Assembly: GCF_030418315.1 (NCBI RefSeq) | Contig: NZ_JAUHPV010000002.1 | Coordinates: 248,001 to 312,000 of the forward strand | DNA length: 64,000 nucleotides | Direction of reading: 5' to 3' | From: Demequina zhanjiangensis | GTDB taxonomy: Bacteria > Actinomycetota > Actinomycetes > Actinomycetales > Demequinaceae | Part shown: positions 51,279 through 59,824 of the stretch, piece after piece | How positions within the stretch are numbered: the stretch's first letter is position 1 | How the letters are laid out: every line of letters begins with the position of its first letter | Position numbers and translations under genes: made by a program | The notes under the pieces: generated by a model | Told to the model about the DNA's origin: nothing | Database searches by the model: none | Seen by the model: the letters and a program-made list of their open reading frames with translations, nothing else

Positions 51279-51767
51279 CTAGACGACCTCGCGCAGGCGG
51301 CCCGTGTGCACGTCGAACACGAAGCCACGCACCTGGGTCGAGTCGACCAGGAAGGGGCTACGGCGCAGGCGCTCCATCGACTGACGCAGATCCGCGTCCA
51401 GGTCCACGAAGCTCTCCGGAGTCCAGGTGGGCTTGAGGCCCGTCTCCTCGAGCAGCTGGTTGCGCAGCTCGTCGTCGGTGAAGGTCAGCGCACCACAGTC
51501 CGTGTGGTGGATCAGGATGATCTCGCGGGTGCCGAGCTTGCGCTGGGAGATGGTGAGCGAGCGGATCATGTCGTCGGTGACGACGCCGCCGGCGTTACGC
51601 ATGATGTGCGCGTCACCGATCTCCAGGCCGAGCAGCGCGAAGATGTCCAGGCGCGAGTCCATGCACGAGACCACGGCGAGCTGCCGCTTGGGGGCGAGCG
51701 GACGGTCGGGCGTGTACTGCTCCGCATACGCCTCGTTGTTCTTCAGCAGCTCGTCGGTGATACCCAT
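51279..51767 (-). CDS. Beta-carbonic anhydrase
   Basis: 162 residues from ATG 51767 (GGGAGG, 5-nt gap); the longer frame is not supported. Zinc ligands in CMDSR near residue 35 (Cys, and Asp of the Asp/Arg dyad) and HTDCG near 87-91 (His and Cys). Short, as in actinobacterial beta-CA of the type Rv1284. It interconverts carbon dioxide and bicarbonate. Flanked on the left by the oxidoreductase gene 115 bp away. Confidence 0.93.
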   Translation of the reverse strand: MGITDELLKNNEAYAEQYTPDRPLAPKRQLAVVSCMDSRLDIFALLGLEIGDAHIMRNAGGVVTDDMIRSLTISQRKLGTREIILIHHTDCGALTFTDDELRNQLLEETGLKPTWTPESFVDLDADLRQSMERLRRSPFLVDSTQVRGFVFDVHTGRLREVV

Positions 51768-51870
51768 CGGACCCTCCCGGTCTCGTCGTGCGATCAGTTC
51801 ATCGTAGGTGGCGCCACTCGAAACGGCGCTCACCTGACCTCACAGCAATCGGGTCACCACTGTGCTGTTG

Positions 51871-51914
51871 CCGACAACCATGTACCCGGCGGGCGACAAC
51901 CAGGCACCCGGTGA
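51871..51914 (+). repeat. 22-bp intergenic repeat, locus C (2 units)
   Basis: Two head-to-tail units CCGACAACCATGTACCCGG and GCGACAACCAGGCACCCGG, 22 bp apart, in the gap upstream of the carbonic anhydrase gene. Same unit as at 7809 and 26061. Confidence 0.85.
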
Positions 51915-51966
51915 GCGACGTTCACGCACTCGAAGCGAGTGGTGCGCCTCCCCATGAACGCCACGA

Positions 51967-51993
51967 GGGGCCCTGCGGATTCCGCAGGGCCCC
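51967..51993 (-). terminator. Terminator of the sugar ABC operon
   Basis: GGGGCCCTGCGG, loop ATT, CCGCAGGGCCCC: perfect 12-bp stem 29 bp after the permease stop. Confidence 0.8.
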
Positions 51994-52021
51994 CCGGGCT
52001 GTGTCGCTGAGTGCTGCGCGC

Positions 52022-53251
52022 CTAGCGCGAGGCACCTGCGCGGCGCTTGTTGTAGACGTCGAAGGCGACAGCGAGCAGAAGCACGAGGCCCTTGACGATG
52101 TTCTGGAGCGACTGGTCCCAGCCGATCAGCTGCATGCCGTTGGTCATGGTGGCCATGATCAGACCACCGATGATGGCGCCGGTCACCTTGCCGACACCAC
52201 CGGTGACGGCCGCACCACCGATGAACGACGCGGCGATCGCGTCGAGCTCGAACATGTTTCCCGCACCAGGCTGGGCACCGTTCGAACGGGCACCGAACAG
52301 GACGCCCGCCACACCGGCGAGGAAGCCCATGTTCAGCATGATGCCGAAGTTGACCCACTTGACCTTCACACCGGACAGGGTCGCGGCGGTCAGGTTTCCA
52401 CCGATCGCGTAGACGTTGCGGCCGAACACCGTGCGGGTCGTGACGAGCGTGTAGACGATGACCAGGATGGTCAGGATGATCAGCACGTTCGGCAGACCGC
52501 GGTTGTTCGCGAGCAGCCACGACAGCCACATCACAACGGCGGCGACGGCGACGAGCTTCACGATGAACAGCGGCATCGCGGCGACGTGCTGGTTGTAGCT
52601 GACCGCCGCGGCACGCTGACGGAACTGCGTGAAGATGTAGGCCGCGACGGCGATGGCGAACACGACGAGCGTGAACACGTCATAGCCGGGCCCACCCAAC
52701 AGTCCGTTCTGGAAGCCGACGCCGATCCGCGCGTACTCGGCCGGGAACGGCGAGAGCGAGATGTTCTCCAGCGTCAGGTACGTCGCGCCACGGAACATGA
52801 GCATGCCCGCGAGCGTCGTGATGAACGCCGGGATGCCGACGAACGCGACCCAGAAGCCTTGCCATGCGCCCACGAGGATGCCCACGCCGATGGCGGCGAG
52901 CACACCGACCCACCAGGGCATGCCGTTCTTGATCACAAGAACTGCGGAGACCGCTCCCGAGAAGGCGACCACCGATCCGACCGACAGGTCGATGTGGCCG
53001 CCGATGATGACGATCACCATGCCGATGGCGAGCACCAGGATGTAGGAGTACTGAAGGATGATGTTGGTGACGTTCTGACCCGTGAGCAGCGTGCCCTCGG
53101 TCAGGAACGTGAACAGGATCACGATCGCGATGAACGCGATGAAGATGCCGGACTGCCGGAGGTTCGTGGTGAATGCCGCGCGGATCGAGGCCCCGATCGA
53201 CTCGGTGCTCTCATCCGAGCCCGGCTTCTTTGCCGTTGCAGTGGTGGACAT
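52022..53251 (-). CDS. gguB: Sugar ABC transporter permease (GguB/MmsB type)
   Basis: 409 residues, about ten membrane segments. Family marks: GMVIVIIGGHIDLSVGSVVAFSGAVSAVL near residue 78-105 and IGGNLTAATLSGVKV near 288 (EAA-like loop facing the ATPase). Similar to the permeases of the ChvE-GguAB and XylFGH monosaccharide systems. The ATG follows the ATPase stop directly (zero gap). It imports a pentose or hexose with the binding protein encoded at 54931. Confidence 0.92.
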   Translation of the reverse strand: MSTTATAKKPGSDESTESIGASIRAAFTTNLRQSGIFIAFIAIVILFTFLTEGTLLTGQNVTNIILQYSYILVLAIGMVIVIIGGHIDLSVGSVVAFSGAVSAVLVIKNGMPWWVGVLAAIGVGILVGAWQGFWVAFVGIPAFITTLAGMLMFRGATYLTLENISLSPFPAEYARIGVGFQNGLLGGPGYDVFTLVVFAIAVAAYIFTQFRQRAAAVSYNQHVAAMPLFIVKLVAVAAVVMWLSWLLANNRGLPNVLIILTILVIVYTLVTTRTVFGRNVYAIGGNLTAATLSGVKVKWVNFGIMLNMGFLAGVAGVLFGARSNGAQPGAGNMFELDAIAASFIGGAAVTGGVGKVTGAIIGGLIMATMTNGMQLIGWDQSLQNIVKGLVLLLAVAFDVYNKRRAGASR

Positions 53252-54826
53252 TTACTTGCCTTCCCCAGCGGAAGCCGCGGCGGGCTTCGCAGTTCGTTCT
53301 TGAGTCATGAGCTTCATCAGTGCCTCGGGGTTCGCCTCATCGATGGGCAGCTGCCCAGTGATGCGCCCGAAGGCGAGGGTGAAGATGCGGTCGCAGGTGC
53401 CGAGCAGCTCGGGAAGCTCGGACGAGATGATCACCACGGCCTTGCCCTCAGAGGCGAGCTTGTTGATGATCGTGTAGATCTCGTACTTGGCTCCCACGTC
53501 GATGCCGCGTGTCGGCTCGTCGAGGATGACCACATCCGCATCGGTGTACATCCACTTGGACAGCACGACCTTCTGCTGGTTTCCACCGGAGAGGTTGCCG
53601 GCCTTCTGGAGCACCGAGGGCGTCTTGATGTTCATCGCGACGCGGTACTCCTGAGCGACCTTCAGCTCCTCGTTGGTGTTGATCCAGCCGTTGCTGGTCA
53701 GCTTATGGATGCCGGCTGCCGAGATGTTGTGCCGGATGTCGTCGATCAGGTTGAGCCCGTAGCGCTTGCGGTCCTCGGTCGCGTAGGCGATGCCGTTCTG
53801 GATGCACTCGGCGACGGAACGCGTGTGGATCTCCTTGCCACGCTTGTAGACCTTGCCGGAACCGTGACGGCCGTAGGTGCGGCCGAAGACGCTCATCGCC
53901 AGCTCGGTGCGCCCGGCGCCCATGAGTCCGGCGATGCCGACGACCTCGCCCGCCTTCACGTCGAAGGAGGCGTTGTCGATCACGATTCGATCGGGCTGCG
54001 TCGGGTGGTTCACGGACCAGTTCTCGACCCGGAAGAGCTCCTCGCCGACGTGTCGGCCGGTCTTCGGGGGATACCGGTTCTCGAGCTCTCGGCCGACCAT
54101 GCCACGGATGATGCGGTCCTGGTTCGACTCGGGGTCGGACATGTCGAGCGTCTCGATCGTCTGTCCGTCGCGGATGATCGTGGTGGTGTCCGCCACGTAC
54201 TCGATCTCGTTGAGCTTGTGGGAGATCATGATGGAGGTGATGCCCTGCTCGTCGCGCAGGCGCTTCATCAGGTCCAGCAGGTGCTGGGAGTCCGAGTCGT
54301 TCAGTGCGGCGGTGGGCTCGTCGAGGATCAGCAGCGACACGTCCTTGGAGAGCGCCTTCGCGATCTCGATGAGCTGCTGCTTGCCGACTCCGAGCTGCCC
54401 GACAGGGGTGGTCGGGTTCTCGTCGAGTCCGACCTGATGCATCAGCTCGATCGCCTGGGTGTTGGCCTCGTTCCAGTCGATGAGACCGAAGCGGCCCTTG
54501 CGCTCGTTGCCGAGGAAGATGTTCTCGGCGACCGTCAGGTGCGGCACGAGTGCCAGCTCCTGGTGGATGATGACGACACCGGCGTGCTCCGACTCCTTGA
54601 TCGAGTGGTAGCGAGCCTCCTTGCCCTGGAAGACGATCTTGCCGTCGTAGGTGCCGTACGGGTACACACCCGAGAGCACCTTCATGAGAGTGGACTTTCC
54701 GGCGCCGTTCTCGCCGCAGATCGCGTGGATCTCGCCCTTCTCTACCCTGAGCTCGACGTCCTCCAACGCCTTCACTCCGGGGAACGTCTTGGTGATGGAG
54801 TGCATCTCGAGGATGTTCTCAGCCAT
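53252..54826 (-). CDS. gguA: Sugar ABC transporter ATP-binding protein (GguA/MmsA type)
   Basis: 524 residues, two fused ATPase halves as usual for CUT2 systems. First half Walker [13 protein letters not shown] near residue 36, signature [15 protein letters not shown] (LGVGKQQ, CUT2 form), Walker [14 protein letters not shown] near 160. Second half has a degenerate Walker A ([13 protein letters not shown] near 290), [14 protein letters not shown] and [20 protein letters not shown]. Start ATG 54826 has GGAGAGGAA. It powers the import of a monosaccharide. Confidence 0.95.
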   Translation of the reverse strand: MAENILEMHSITKTFPGVKALEDVELRVEKGEIHAICGENGAGKSTLMKVLSGVYPYGTYDGKIVFQGKEARYHSIKESEHAGVVIIHQELALVPHLTVAENIFLGNERKGRFGLIDWNEANTQAIELMHQVGLDENPTTPVGQLGVGKQQLIEIAKALSKDVSLLILDEPTAALNDSDSQHLLDLMKRLRDEQGITSIMISHKLNEIEYVADTTTIIRDGQTIETLDMSDPESNQDRIIRGMVGRELENRYPPKTGRHVGEELFRVENWSVNHPTQPDRIVIDNASFDVKAGEVVGIAGLMGAGRTELAMSVFGRTYGRHGSGKVYKRGKEIHTRSVAECIQNGIAYATEDRKRYGLNLIDDIRHNISAAGIHKLTSNGWINTNEELKVAQEYRVAMNIKTPSVLQKAGNLSGGNQQKVVLSKWMYTDADVVILDEPTRGIDVGAKYEIYTIINKLASEGKAVVIISSELPELLGTCDRIFTLAFGRITGQLPIDEANPEALMKLMTQERTAKPAAASAGEGK

Positions 54827-54861
54827 CGTTCCTCTCCATTGACGTGATGACTAGTGCCCTG

Positions 54862-54902
54862 CCTTGCGGTGCCGGCCCCGGCGAGGGGCCGGCACCGCAA
54901 GG
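54862..54902 (-). terminator. Strong intra-operon hairpin between binding-protein and ATPase genes
   Basis: CCTTGCGGTGCCGGCCCC, loop GGCGA, then its exact complement: an 18-bp perfect stem 28 bp after the binding-protein stop. No T-run follows, so it is likely a partial terminator or mRNA-stabilising hairpin that lets the binding protein be made in excess. Confidence 0.8.
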
Positions 54903-54930
54903 ATCAGGATTGTGAGGTTTCGGTGATGCC

Positions 54931-56091
54931 TTACTCGGCGACGCCGGAGGCGACCTCAGCCTCAGTCCAGTAACCGCTGTCGACCAGCAGCGACTGAATG
55001 TTGCCCGCGTAGACGATGTCCGACTCGAGGAGGTACGACGGCACGACCTTCACGCCGTTCTCGTAGGTCTCGGTGTCGTTCGCCTCGGGCTCCTCGCCAG
55101 CAAGGAACGCGTCCGCAGCGGTGACGGCCTGGGCCGCGAGCTTGCGGGTGTCCTTGAAGATGGTCGAGAACTGGACGTCGTCCGCGATCAGCTTCACCGA
55201 GGCGATCTCAGCGTCCTGACCGGTCACGATCGGGAAGCCATCCGAGATGGTGTCGGGGTAGCCAGCGTTCGACAGGGCGGTGATGATGCCTCGCGACAGA
55301 CCGTCGTAGGGCGACAGCACGCCGTCGACCTCTTCACCCGACGAGTACGTCGAGGTCAGCAGGTCCTCCATGCGCTTCTGCGCGGTCTCCTGCTGCCAGC
55401 GGAGGATCGCCACGGTGTCGAAGTCAGTCTGACCCGAGGTCACGACGAGCGTGCCGTCGTCGATCAGCGGCTGGAGCACCGACATCGCGCCGTTGAAGAA
55501 GAATCCGGCGTTGTTGTCGTCGGGCGAACCGGCGAACAGCTCGATGTTGAACGGTCCGGTCGCGTCGCCCTCGGAGCCGTCCTCGTTGAGCAGGCCGAGG
55601 CCCACGAGCAGCGAGGTGGCCTGCTGGACACCGACGGTGTAGTTGTCGAACGTGACGTAGAAGTCCACGTTGGCCGAGTCGCGGATCAGGCGGTCGTACG
55701 AGATGACCTGGATGCCGTTGTCAGCTGCGGTCTGCAGCTGGCTGGCGAGGGCCGTGCCGTCGATCGCGGCGATGATCAGCAGGTCGGCGCCGTTGGTGAT
55801 CATCTGGTCGATCTGCTGCGACTGGGTGTTGATGTCGTCGTTGCCGAACTGAAGGTCGACCTCGTAGCCGAGCTCCTCGAGCTGGGACTGAACGGCGTCA
55901 CCGTCAGCGATCCAGCGCTCCGACGTCTGGGTGGGCATCGCCACGCCGATGCGGTAGGACTCGCCGGTGTCGCCGCCAGGTGCGGCGCTGTCCGAGGTGT
56001 CCGTGTCACCGGCGCCTCCGCCGCCACACGCCGCGAGGGTGAGAGCCATCGCGGTGCCGGCTGCGGCAGCCATGAGCTGCTTTGCCTTCAT
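54931..56091 (-). CDS. chvE: Sugar ABC transporter substrate-binding lipoprotein (ChvE-like)
   Basis: 386 residues, ATG at 56091 after AAGGAGGAG. Signal peptide with lipobox LAAC near residue 21 and a Gly/Asp-rich linker. CUT2 class binding-protein fold: YRIGVAMPTQTSERWIADGDAVQSQLEELGYEVDLQ, then LLIIAAIDGTALASQLQTAADNGIQVISYDRLI. Very like ChvE/multiple-sugar-binding proteins that bind galactose, arabinose, xylose or glucose. Being just downstream of araA, L-arabinose (and possibly galactose) is the likely ligand (inference). Confidence 0.92.
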   Translation of the reverse strand: MKAKQLMAAAAGTAMALTLAACGGGGAGDTDTSDSAAPGGDTGESYRIGVAMPTQTSERWIADGDAVQSQLEELGYEVDLQFGNDDINTQSQQIDQMITNGADLLIIAAIDGTALASQLQTAADNGIQVISYDRLIRDSANVDFYVTFDNYTVGVQQATSLLVGLGLLNEDGSEGDATGPFNIELFAGSPDDNNAGFFFNGAMSVLQPLIDDGTLVVTSGQTDFDTVAILRWQQETAQKRMEDLLTSTYSSGEEVDGVLSPYDGLSRGIITALSNAGYPDTISDGFPIVTGQDAEIASVKLIADDVQFSTIFKDTRKLAAQAVTAADAFLAGEEPEANDTETYENGVKVVPSYLLESDIVYAGNIQSLLVDSGYWTEAEVASGVAE

Positions 56092-56147
56092 ATCTCCTCC
56101 TTGAGATCCACCCCACGCTGCGTTGCGTGGGAACGGTGGTACTGCCC

Positions 56148-56177
56148 ATTGTGTTTGCGTTCACATCCGGGCGTCAA
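56148..56177 (-). promoter_or_regulatory. Promoter and candidate LacI-type operator of the sugar ABC operon
   Basis: Minus strand: -35 TTGACG (56177-56172), 18 nt, -10 CACAAT (56153-56148). The spacer and -10 contain TGTGAACGCAAACACA (56165-56150), a TGTG...CACA inverted repeat with a central CG, like LacI-family operators. The leader has a CCCACGC/GCGTGGG hairpin (56112-56131). Confidence 0.6.
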
Positions 56178-56253
56178 GCCGGTCAGGTCACGATCACGTA
56201 ACTAAGGAATCACGATCGCCGATACCGGTTCGATACCCTTTTTACCAGGTGCT

Positions 56254-57759
56254 TCAGTCAGCGAAGACCTTGGCGTTCAGAGCGAGGTCGCGGGTGAACC
56301 CGTCGATCGTCGTCTCCTCGGTGATCGCGGCGAGCTCGACACCGAGCATGCGCGCGAAATCCTTCCAGCAGGCGAGCGAGGTCTGGGTTGACATCACCGT
56401 GTGATGCGCCGCTCCAGCCTCGAGCCAGCAGGTGGTCGCCGTCGCGAAGTCCGGCTTGGAACGCCAGACGGCACGGCCGACGGGGAGGTTCGGCATGGGG
56501 GCCGGCAGGTCGACGTTGTCGACCTCCGCCGCCACGAGCCGGAACCTGTTGCGGACGTCGGACATGGCCACGACGATCGCGGGACCCGGGTCGGCGGTGA
56601 AGACCAGGCGGACCGGGTCGTCCTTGCCTCCGATGCCGAGCGGGTGCACCTCGAGGCTGGCCTTCTTGGAGCTCAGCGACGGGCTGACCTCGAGCATGTG
56701 GGCGCCGAGCGACAGCTCCTCGCCCACGGCCAGGTGGTACGTGTAGTCCTCCATGAGGCTCGCTCCACCGGGGCGGCCCGATCCCATGACCGCGGCGATG
56801 CGGACGAGCATCGCCGTCTTCCAGTCACCCTCGGCGCCGAAGCCGTAGCCCTCGGCCATGAGGCGCTGGACCGCGAGGCCGGGAAGCTGCTTGAGCCCGC
56901 CCAGGTCCTCGAACGAGTCGGTGAAGGCGTGGAAGCCTCCCTCCTCGAGGAACGACCGCAGGCCGATCTCCACCGCGGCGCCGTAGCGCAGCGACTCGTG
57001 CTTGTCGCCGCCCGGCTTGAGCTCGTCGACCACGTCGTACAGGTCGAGGTACTCAGCGACGAGCGCATCGATCTGCTCGTCGGTCGCGGCGTCCACACGC
57101 TCCACGAGCTCGTTGATGCCCCACGTGTTGATCTGCGTGCCGAACACGGTCTCGGCCTCGGTCTTGTCACCCTCGGTGACAGCCACGTAGCGCATGTTGT
57201 CGCCGAAGCGGGCGACCTTCATGTCGAAGGCGGCCGCACGGCCGGCGCAGGCACGGCTCCACTCGCCGATGCGGGTGGACACCTCGGGGTTGGAGGCGTG
57301 GCCCACGACCGTCGTGCGGGGGATCGCGAGGCGCGACTCGATGTAGCCGAACTCGCGGTCGCCGTGCGCGGCCTGGTTGAGGTTCATGAAGTCGAAGTCG
57401 ATCTTGTCCCACGGCAGCTCGACGTTGGCCTGCGTGTGGAGGTGGAGCATCGGCTTCTGGAGTGCGTTGAGCCCCGAGATCCACATCTTCGCCGGGGAGA
57501 AGGTGTGCATCCAGGTGATGATGCCGATGACCTTCGGGTCGGCGTTGGCGGCCTTGATCGTGTCGAGGATCTCGTCGCGGCTCTTCACCACGGGCTTCCA
57601 CACGAGCGTGGCGGGCACGTCGCCCGACGCCTTGAGGGTGTCGACGACGCCCTGGGACTGCTCGGCGACCTGCGCCAGCACCTCGGGCCCATAGAGGGTC
57701 TGCGACCCCGTGAGGAACCAGACCTCGTACTCGGCGAGGTTCGGGACGATCCCGGTCAT
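56254..57759 (-). CDS. araA: L-arabinose isomerase
   Basis: 501 residues, the family's usual length, ATG at 57759 overlapping the araD stop (ATGA). Start [20 protein letters not shown] is the classic AraA N-terminus. Further marks: [33 protein letters not shown], [20 protein letters not shown], and [17 protein letters not shown] (metal and substrate residues E and H; the HHTVMS segment near residue 447 supplies His). It converts L-arabinose to L-ribulose. Last gene of the araDA unit; the ABC operon follows 162 bp later. Confidence 0.95.
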   Translation of the reverse strand: MTGIVPNLAEYEVWFLTGSQTLYGPEVLAQVAEQSQGVVDTLKASGDVPATLVWKPVVKSRDEILDTIKAANADPKVIGIITWMHTFSPAKMWISGLNALQKPMLHLHTQANVELPWDKIDFDFMNLNQAAHGDREFGYIESRLAIPRTTVVGHASNPEVSTRIGEWSRACAGRAAAFDMKVARFGDNMRYVAVTEGDKTEAETVFGTQINTWGINELVERVDAATDEQIDALVAEYLDLYDVVDELKPGGDKHESLRYGAAVEIGLRSFLEEGGFHAFTDSFEDLGGLKQLPGLAVQRLMAEGYGFGAEGDWKTAMLVRIAAVMGSGRPGGASLMEDYTYHLAVGEELSLGAHMLEVSPSLSSKKASLEVHPLGIGGKDDPVRLVFTADPGPAIVVAMSDVRNRFRLVAAEVDNVDLPAPMPNLPVGRAVWRSKPDFATATTCWLEAGAAHHTVMSTQTSLACWKDFARMLGVELAAITEETTIDGFTRDLALNAKVFAD

Positions 57760-58469
57760 GCCATGCCTCCCTGCGGCTTCTGTCCGTAGACGTTCTGGTA
57801 GCGGTCGAACAGCGCGTCGATCTTGTCCTGAGGAATCGGGACCAGGTCGCCGCCCTGCTTCGCGATGTGGGTGGTGCGAGCCACGTCCTCGCACATGACG
57901 GCGGCCTTGACGGCGTCCTTGGCGTCCTTGCCGATGGTGAACACACCGTGGTTGGCCATGATCACGGCGCGCGAGCGGTGGCCGTCGAGCGTCTCGACGA
58001 TGCCGCGGCCGATCGAGTCGTCGCCGATGATCGCGAACGGTCCGACGGGGATGGGGCCGCCGAACTCGTCAGCCATGCCGGTGATGACGCACGGGATCTC
58101 CTCGTTGCGCGCGGCCCAGGCGGTCGCATACGGAGAGTGGGTGTGCACCACGCCGCCGACATGCGGCATGTTCCGGTAGACGTAGGCGTGGGCTGCGGTG
58201 TCGGAGCTGGGCGAGCGCTCGGAGCCGAGCGTGCCCTCGATCAGGTTGCCGTCGAGGTCGCAGACGACCATGTTCTCGGGCGCGAGATCGGGGTACATGA
58301 CGCCCGAGGGCTTGATGACGAACAGGTCGTGACCGGGGACTCGGCCCGAGACGTTTCCGCCGGTCCACATGACCAGGCCGTTCTCGGGGAGAAGGGCGTG
58401 CAGGTCGCTGACCTGCTTCCTGAGGTCGGCGACTGCCGCCTCGATGGCTGCGACGTCGTAGTCGCTCAT
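57756..58469 (-). CDS. araD: L-ribulose-5-phosphate 4-epimerase
   Basis: 237 residues from ATG 58469 (GGAGG Shine-Dalgarno). Class II aldolase fold: [17 protein letters not shown] (phosphate-binding), [10 protein letters not shown], zinc His in [13 protein letters not shown] and ANHGVFTIG, plus the catalytic Asp region near [13 protein letters not shown]. It converts L-ribulose-5-P to D-xylulose-5-P. First gene of araDA. No araB (ribulokinase) is present here, which is unusual for arabinose operons. A LacI-type operator lies upstream (58498-58513). Confidence 0.93.
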   Translation of the reverse strand: MSDYDVAAIEAAVADLRKQVSDLHALLPENGLVMWTGGNVSGRVPGHDLFVIKPSGVMYPDLAPENMVVCDLDGNLIEGTLGSERSPSSDTAAHAYVYRNMPHVGGVVHTHSPYATAWAARNEEIPCVITGMADEFGGPIPVGPFAIIGDDSIGRGIVETLDGHRSRAVIMANHGVFTIGKDAKDAVKAAVMCEDVARTTHIAKQGGDLVPIPQDKIDALFDRYQNVYGQKPQGGMA

Positions 58470-58497
58470 GGAGGGCCTCCTTGCCTTCAATGGTTCG

Positions 58498-58513
58498 ATG
58501 ATAACGCTAACAT
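58498..58513. promoter_or_regulatory. LacI-type operator at the araDA promoter
   Basis: On the minus strand ATGTTAGCGTTATCAT: 16 bp with ATGTTA/TATCAT halves and central CG. It covers TAGCGT (58509-58504), a likely -10 box of araD. Confidence 0.75.
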
Positions 58514-58583
58514 TCCGGGGGCACCTCCGGGACCGAGGTCCCAGAGCCACCGATTCCTTGCCGCAGCGGCTCCGCGATCAGGG

Positions 58584-59594
58584 TCACCCGCCACCCGGTG
58601 CGGGCGCCGCGACCGAGTCCCGCCGGACGATCTCCGCGTCGAGCGGAGCGGTCGACGGCGGCTCCTCACCTGCGAGGGTCGCCTGCAGGAGATCGACGGC
58701 GAGCAGGCCCACCCTGCGGAAGTCCTGCCGCACGGTCGTCAGAGGCGGGAGCGTGTGCGCAGCCTCGGGGATGTCGTCGAATCCGACGACGCTCAGCTCC
58801 TGCGGCACCTTCCTCCCGGCGAGCGCTGCCGCATGCATGAGCCCCATGGCCATCTGGTCGTTCCCGCAGAACACCGCGGTGGCTCGCGGGTCCAGACGCT
58901 CGTAGGCCTCGTAGCCCGACTGCGGGCTCCAGTCGCCCTCGAGGATCGGCAGACGCGGAAGCGAGTGCCGCGCCATGAACCGTGCGTAGGTGTCGGAGCG
59001 CAGCTGACCCTCGGTCGAGTCGAGCGGGCCACGCACGTGCTGGATGGCGGTGTGCCCCGCGTCGAAGAGCTCCTGCATGGCCAGATCGGATCCGCCGATC
59101 TGGTCCACGGACACCGACCAGCGGCCGCGCTCATCGCCGGTGAGTAGGTAGGCGGTCGGCACCTCGGCACCCATGCGGTCGTGCACCTCGAGCACCGCGC
59201 GCGACGGCGCCATGATCACGAGCGCCTCCACTGCCCTGCCGTAGAGGAACTCGAGCGCGCTCTCGATCGACGAGGACTCGCGCGAGGTGGTGGTGATCAG
59301 GGGCTGAAGGCCGGAGTGGCGCAGCGCCGACTCGACGGCGTACAGGCTCGAGGTGGCGCCGAACGTCGGATTGTCGGGGGCGAGCACGCCCACCACACCG
59401 GTGCGACCGGTCGCGAGCGAGCGTGCCGCGAGGTTGCGGCGGTAGCCGAGCTCCTCGATCGCGTCGATCACTCGCTGGCGAGTCTCGGGACGGATCCCCT
59501 CGAATCCGTTGAGCACTCGCGACACTGTCTGATGCGAGACGCCGGCGAGCGCCGCCACGTCATGCATGCTGGGACCACGGGCTCCTCGGCCCAT
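58584..59594 (-). CDS. LacI family transcriptional regulator (candidate arabinose/galactose regulator)
   Basis: 336 residues from ATG 59594 (GAGGAGG, 5-nt gap). LacI HTH: SMHDVAALAGVSHQTVSRVLNGFEGIRPETRQRVIDAIEELGYRRNLAARSLATGRTGVVGVL (residues 8-70), with the hinge helix YRRNLAARSL. The sugar-binding part shows ALVIMAPSRAVLEVHD, GPLDSTEGQLRSDTYARF, AVFCGNDQMAMGLMHAA and VVGFDDIPEAAHTLPPLTTVRQDF. It lies between araDA and galK; both have a similar 16-bp operator, so it likely controls both (inference). Confidence 0.92.
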   Translation of the reverse strand: MGRGARGPSMHDVAALAGVSHQTVSRVLNGFEGIRPETRQRVIDAIEELGYRRNLAARSLATGRTGVVGVLAPDNPTFGATSSLYAVESALRHSGLQPLITTTSRESSSIESALEFLYGRAVEALVIMAPSRAVLEVHDRMGAEVPTAYLLTGDERGRWSVSVDQIGGSDLAMQELFDAGHTAIQHVRGPLDSTEGQLRSDTYARFMARHSLPRLPILEGDWSPQSGYEAYERLDPRATAVFCGNDQMAMGLMHAAALAGRKVPQELSVVGFDDIPEAAHTLPPLTTVRQDFRRVGLLAVDLLQATLAGEEPPSTAPLDAEIVRRDSVAAPAPGGG

Positions 59595-59734
59595 CGCCAC
59601 CTCCTCGGGACGTCACCGGCTGCCCGCTACAGCCGGGGGTGTCCTGGACTGACCTCTGCCTGGCATCCTGCACCGCGCTTCCTTGCGCGGTTCAGGACCA
59701 AATGCCCCGCAGGCTCGGTCTCTTCGCCTGGACG

Positions 59735-59750
59735 ATGTTCACGGTAACAT
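59735..59750. promoter_or_regulatory. LacI-type operator at the galK promoter
   Basis: ATGTTCACGGTAACAT: 16-bp palindromic site with central CG, matching the araDA site at 12 of 16 positions. It overlaps the likely galK -10 (TAACAT, 59745-59750; -35 TTCGCC at 59723-59728). Confidence 0.75.
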
Positions 59751-59824
59751 TCCCGTAGGCAGGTTGTGCACTTCGGAGCGTGCAACCGTCATCAAACCGA
59801 GACATGGACGACGAAGAGGCACCC

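Noticed and set aside
7809..51914. 22-bp repeats as a CRISPR array
   Set aside because: Units are head-to-tail without spacers, only two per locus, and no cas gene is present.
51788..54847. 1019-codon plus-strand frame
   Set aside because: It is the antisense of gguA and part of gguB, which have full family motifs; long antisense frames are expected at this GC content. The predicted product is low-complexity (D/R/V/H-rich).
56401..57789. 462-codon plus-strand frame
   Set aside because: Antisense of araA.
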